DNA from: an uncultured Klebsiella sp.
GTDB lineage: Bacteria; Pseudomonadota; Gammaproteobacteria; Enterobacterales; Enterobacteriaceae
Assembly: GCA_902490055.1 (NCBI GenBank)
Contig: CABUCP010000129.1
Location: forward strand, 1 to 7,957
Reading direction: 5' to 3'
Length of the DNA stretch: 7,957 nucleotides
In this document: positions 7,064 through 7,957 of the stretch, piece by piece
How positions within the stretch are numbered: position 1 is the first letter of the stretch
Layout of the letters: every line of letters begins with the position of its first letter
Translations under genes and position numbers: made by a program
Notes under the pieces: generated by a model
Told to the model about the DNA's origin: nothing
Seen by the model: the letters and a program-made list of their open reading frames with translations, nothing else
Database searches by the model: none

Positions 7064-7091
7064 AACAAAAGACAGCCGGATGGCTGCCTTC
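7064..7091 (-). terminator. rho-independent terminator after aphA
   Basis: On the minus strand, GGCAGCC (7088-7082), loop ATCC, and GGCTGTC (7077-7071) form a seven-base-pair stem with one G-U wobble. The tract TTTTGTT (7070-7064) follows. It begins about 35 bases after the aphA stop. On the plus strand the wobble becomes an A/C mismatch, so it works best for aphA transcripts. The T-tract is interrupted, and some read-through into yjbQ is plausible. Confidence 0.75.
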
Positions 7092-7123
7092 TTCATGTTC
7101 AGAATCTGCGAATTTATCACGGC

Positions 7124-7837
7124 TTAGTATTCTGAATTCACAATCACTTCTTCGCCCTGCGCCCCGGCCATCGGCAGCGGTTTATAGGACGAATTTGCCG
7201 CACGCAGCACGCGAATCCCACGCGCGCCGGCATCGCGGGCGGCAGAGATATCATTATCAGAGTCGCCGTAGAAGACTTTGATATTTTTCTCCTGCAGCCA
7301 CTGAGTTTTCGTGTTCTGGCCAGGCTTATCGCCGGCAAAAATAACCGGATTCATATTCGCCCCCGGGATCAGGAAATCATCCTGCAGCGTTTTTGAGACG
7401 GTCTCGGTTTTGGTCTGGCTGCGGCCGGTGACAAAGTAAATGCTGTCGCCGCGTTTGATATGCATGGCGATAAGCTGGCGGCCAACTTCTTTCGGCATGC
7501 TGAACTCATCCCAGCCGTTGTTCATCTTTTCCCAGAATTCCGGGTTCTTCAGATAGGCTTCGCTGCCCGGAGAGTAGGTTTTCTGCCCACGCCAGAAACC
7601 AGGGCTGGAAAACAGCACCGTATCATCGATATCAAAACCAACCGCCATCGGCGCGCGGCCAAGCAGGCTATTTTCAATCTGTGCTACCGATACCCAGTGG
7701 ATGGGCGCCTGTTCGGCGAGTTTCGCGACATTAGTCCCTTCCCAAATCGGCTGTGGGGTAGACGCGCGAGCGACAACGGAGCTATTTAAAGCGAACAACA
7801 GACAAGTGGCGCTGATGGCCAAAGTTAACTTACGCAT
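7124..7837 (-). CDS. aphA: class B non-specific acid phosphatase / phosphotransferase AphA
   Basis: Periplasmic class B acid phosphatase that removes phosphate from nucleotides and other organic phosphomonoesters. The family works as a Mg-dependent homotetramer. It has 237 residues, the same length as E. coli AphA. Residues 1-25 are a Sec signal peptide (R2-K3, hydrophobic core, cleavage after ARA25). The haloacid-dehalogenase (DDDD) motifs are all intact. Motif I FDIDDT has the nucleophile D69 and acid/base D71; motif II is FVTGR with T137. Motif III is GDKPGQNTK with K177, and motif IV is GDSDND with D192 and D196. The conserved PGFWRG (79-84) and the C-terminal [10 protein letters not shown] also match. 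The frame is open 14 codons upstream. I chose 7837 because it starts the signal peptide and has an AGGGA site five bases upstream. It is transcribed away from the window end, with its own terminator before yjbQ. Confidence 0.98.
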   Translation of the reverse strand: MRKLTLAISATCLLFALNSSVVARASTPQPIWEGTNVAKLAEQAPIHWVSVAQIENSLLGRAPMAVGFDIDDTVLFSSPGFWRGQKTYSPGSEAYLKNPEFWEKMNNGWDEFSMPKEVGRQLIAMHIKRGDSIYFVTGRSQTKTETVSKTLQDDFLIPGANMNPVIFAGDKPGQNTKTQWLQEKNIKVFYGDSDNDISAARDAGARGIRVLRAANSSYKPLPMAGAQGEEVIVNSEY

Positions 7838-7894
7838 ATTTATCCCTATGCCCCTCATGCGCCAGGCCGCGAGCGACAACCTGAGTTATTTAGG

Positions 7895-7945
7895 GTCTAA
7901 ATAATCGATTCGTTATTATTTTTAATAATGAGTGAGCTCATTAAT
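7895..7945. promoter_or_regulatory. A/T-rich region with dyad, upstream of aphA
   Basis: The region 60-110 bases upstream of the aphA start is strikingly A/T-rich for this window. It includes a perfect inverted repeat, AATGAG (7927-7932) and CTCATT (7937-7942), around four bases. This is where the aphA promoter should lie. Several A/T-rich hexamers could serve as -10, but none is paired with a good -35, so I do not place the promoter. The dyad could be an operator. The window ends too soon to see whether an upstream gene reads in. Confidence 0.35.
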
Positions 7946-7957
7946 GCAGCAAGACCT

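Noticed and set aside
7838..7879. 14-codon N-terminal extension of aphA
   Set aside because: It would bury the signal peptide. The start at 7837 gives the exact family length of 237 and has its own ribosome site.

Overview
This window is ordinary chromosomal core of a member of the Enterobacteriaceae. The UvrA, SSB, AphA, YjbQ and YjbR proteins read almost like their E. coli counterparts. The order uvrA / yjbR-yjbQ-aphA, with ssb divergent from uvrA, is the E. coli order. G+C-rich codon use, and two extra genes that I do not recall at this place in E. coli, suggest a Klebsiella/Raoultella/Enterobacter-type genome; that assignment is inference.

Layout. At 97-1677 (+) is a secreted MltF-like protein: a periplasmic solute-binding-type domain fused to a soluble lytic transglycosylase domain. 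It converges on ssb (minus strand, true start at 2285), and a strong symmetrical hairpin at 1691-1718 can end transcription from both sides. The 254-bp divergent region between ssb and uvrA carries a near-consensus LexA (SOS) operator at 2435-2454 next to an extended -10 promoter for uvrA. uvrA (2540-5365) is complete and ends in a hairpin terminator. A two-gene unit follows (5498-6222, +): a small lipoprotein with a clear lipobox, translationally coupled by an ATGA overlap to a 106-residue Leu-rich protein of unknown function. This pair is the least understood part of the window. It stops one base before the stop codon of the convergent yjbR. The minus-strand group aphA -> yjbQ -> yjbR fills the rest: aphA encodes a periplasmic class B acid phosphatase with its own terminator, and yjbQ and yjbR are four bases apart and probably co-translated.

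Functionally, ssb and uvrA form an SOS-controlled DNA-repair pair. The MltF-like protein, the lipoprotein and AphA all act in the cell envelope but show no evident link to one another. I saw no tRNA or rRNA genes, insertion sequences, CRISPR arrays, prophage genes or broken genes. All genes look intact. No convincing new defence or mobile system is present; the best candidate for something undescribed is the lipoprotein/106-aa gene pair.
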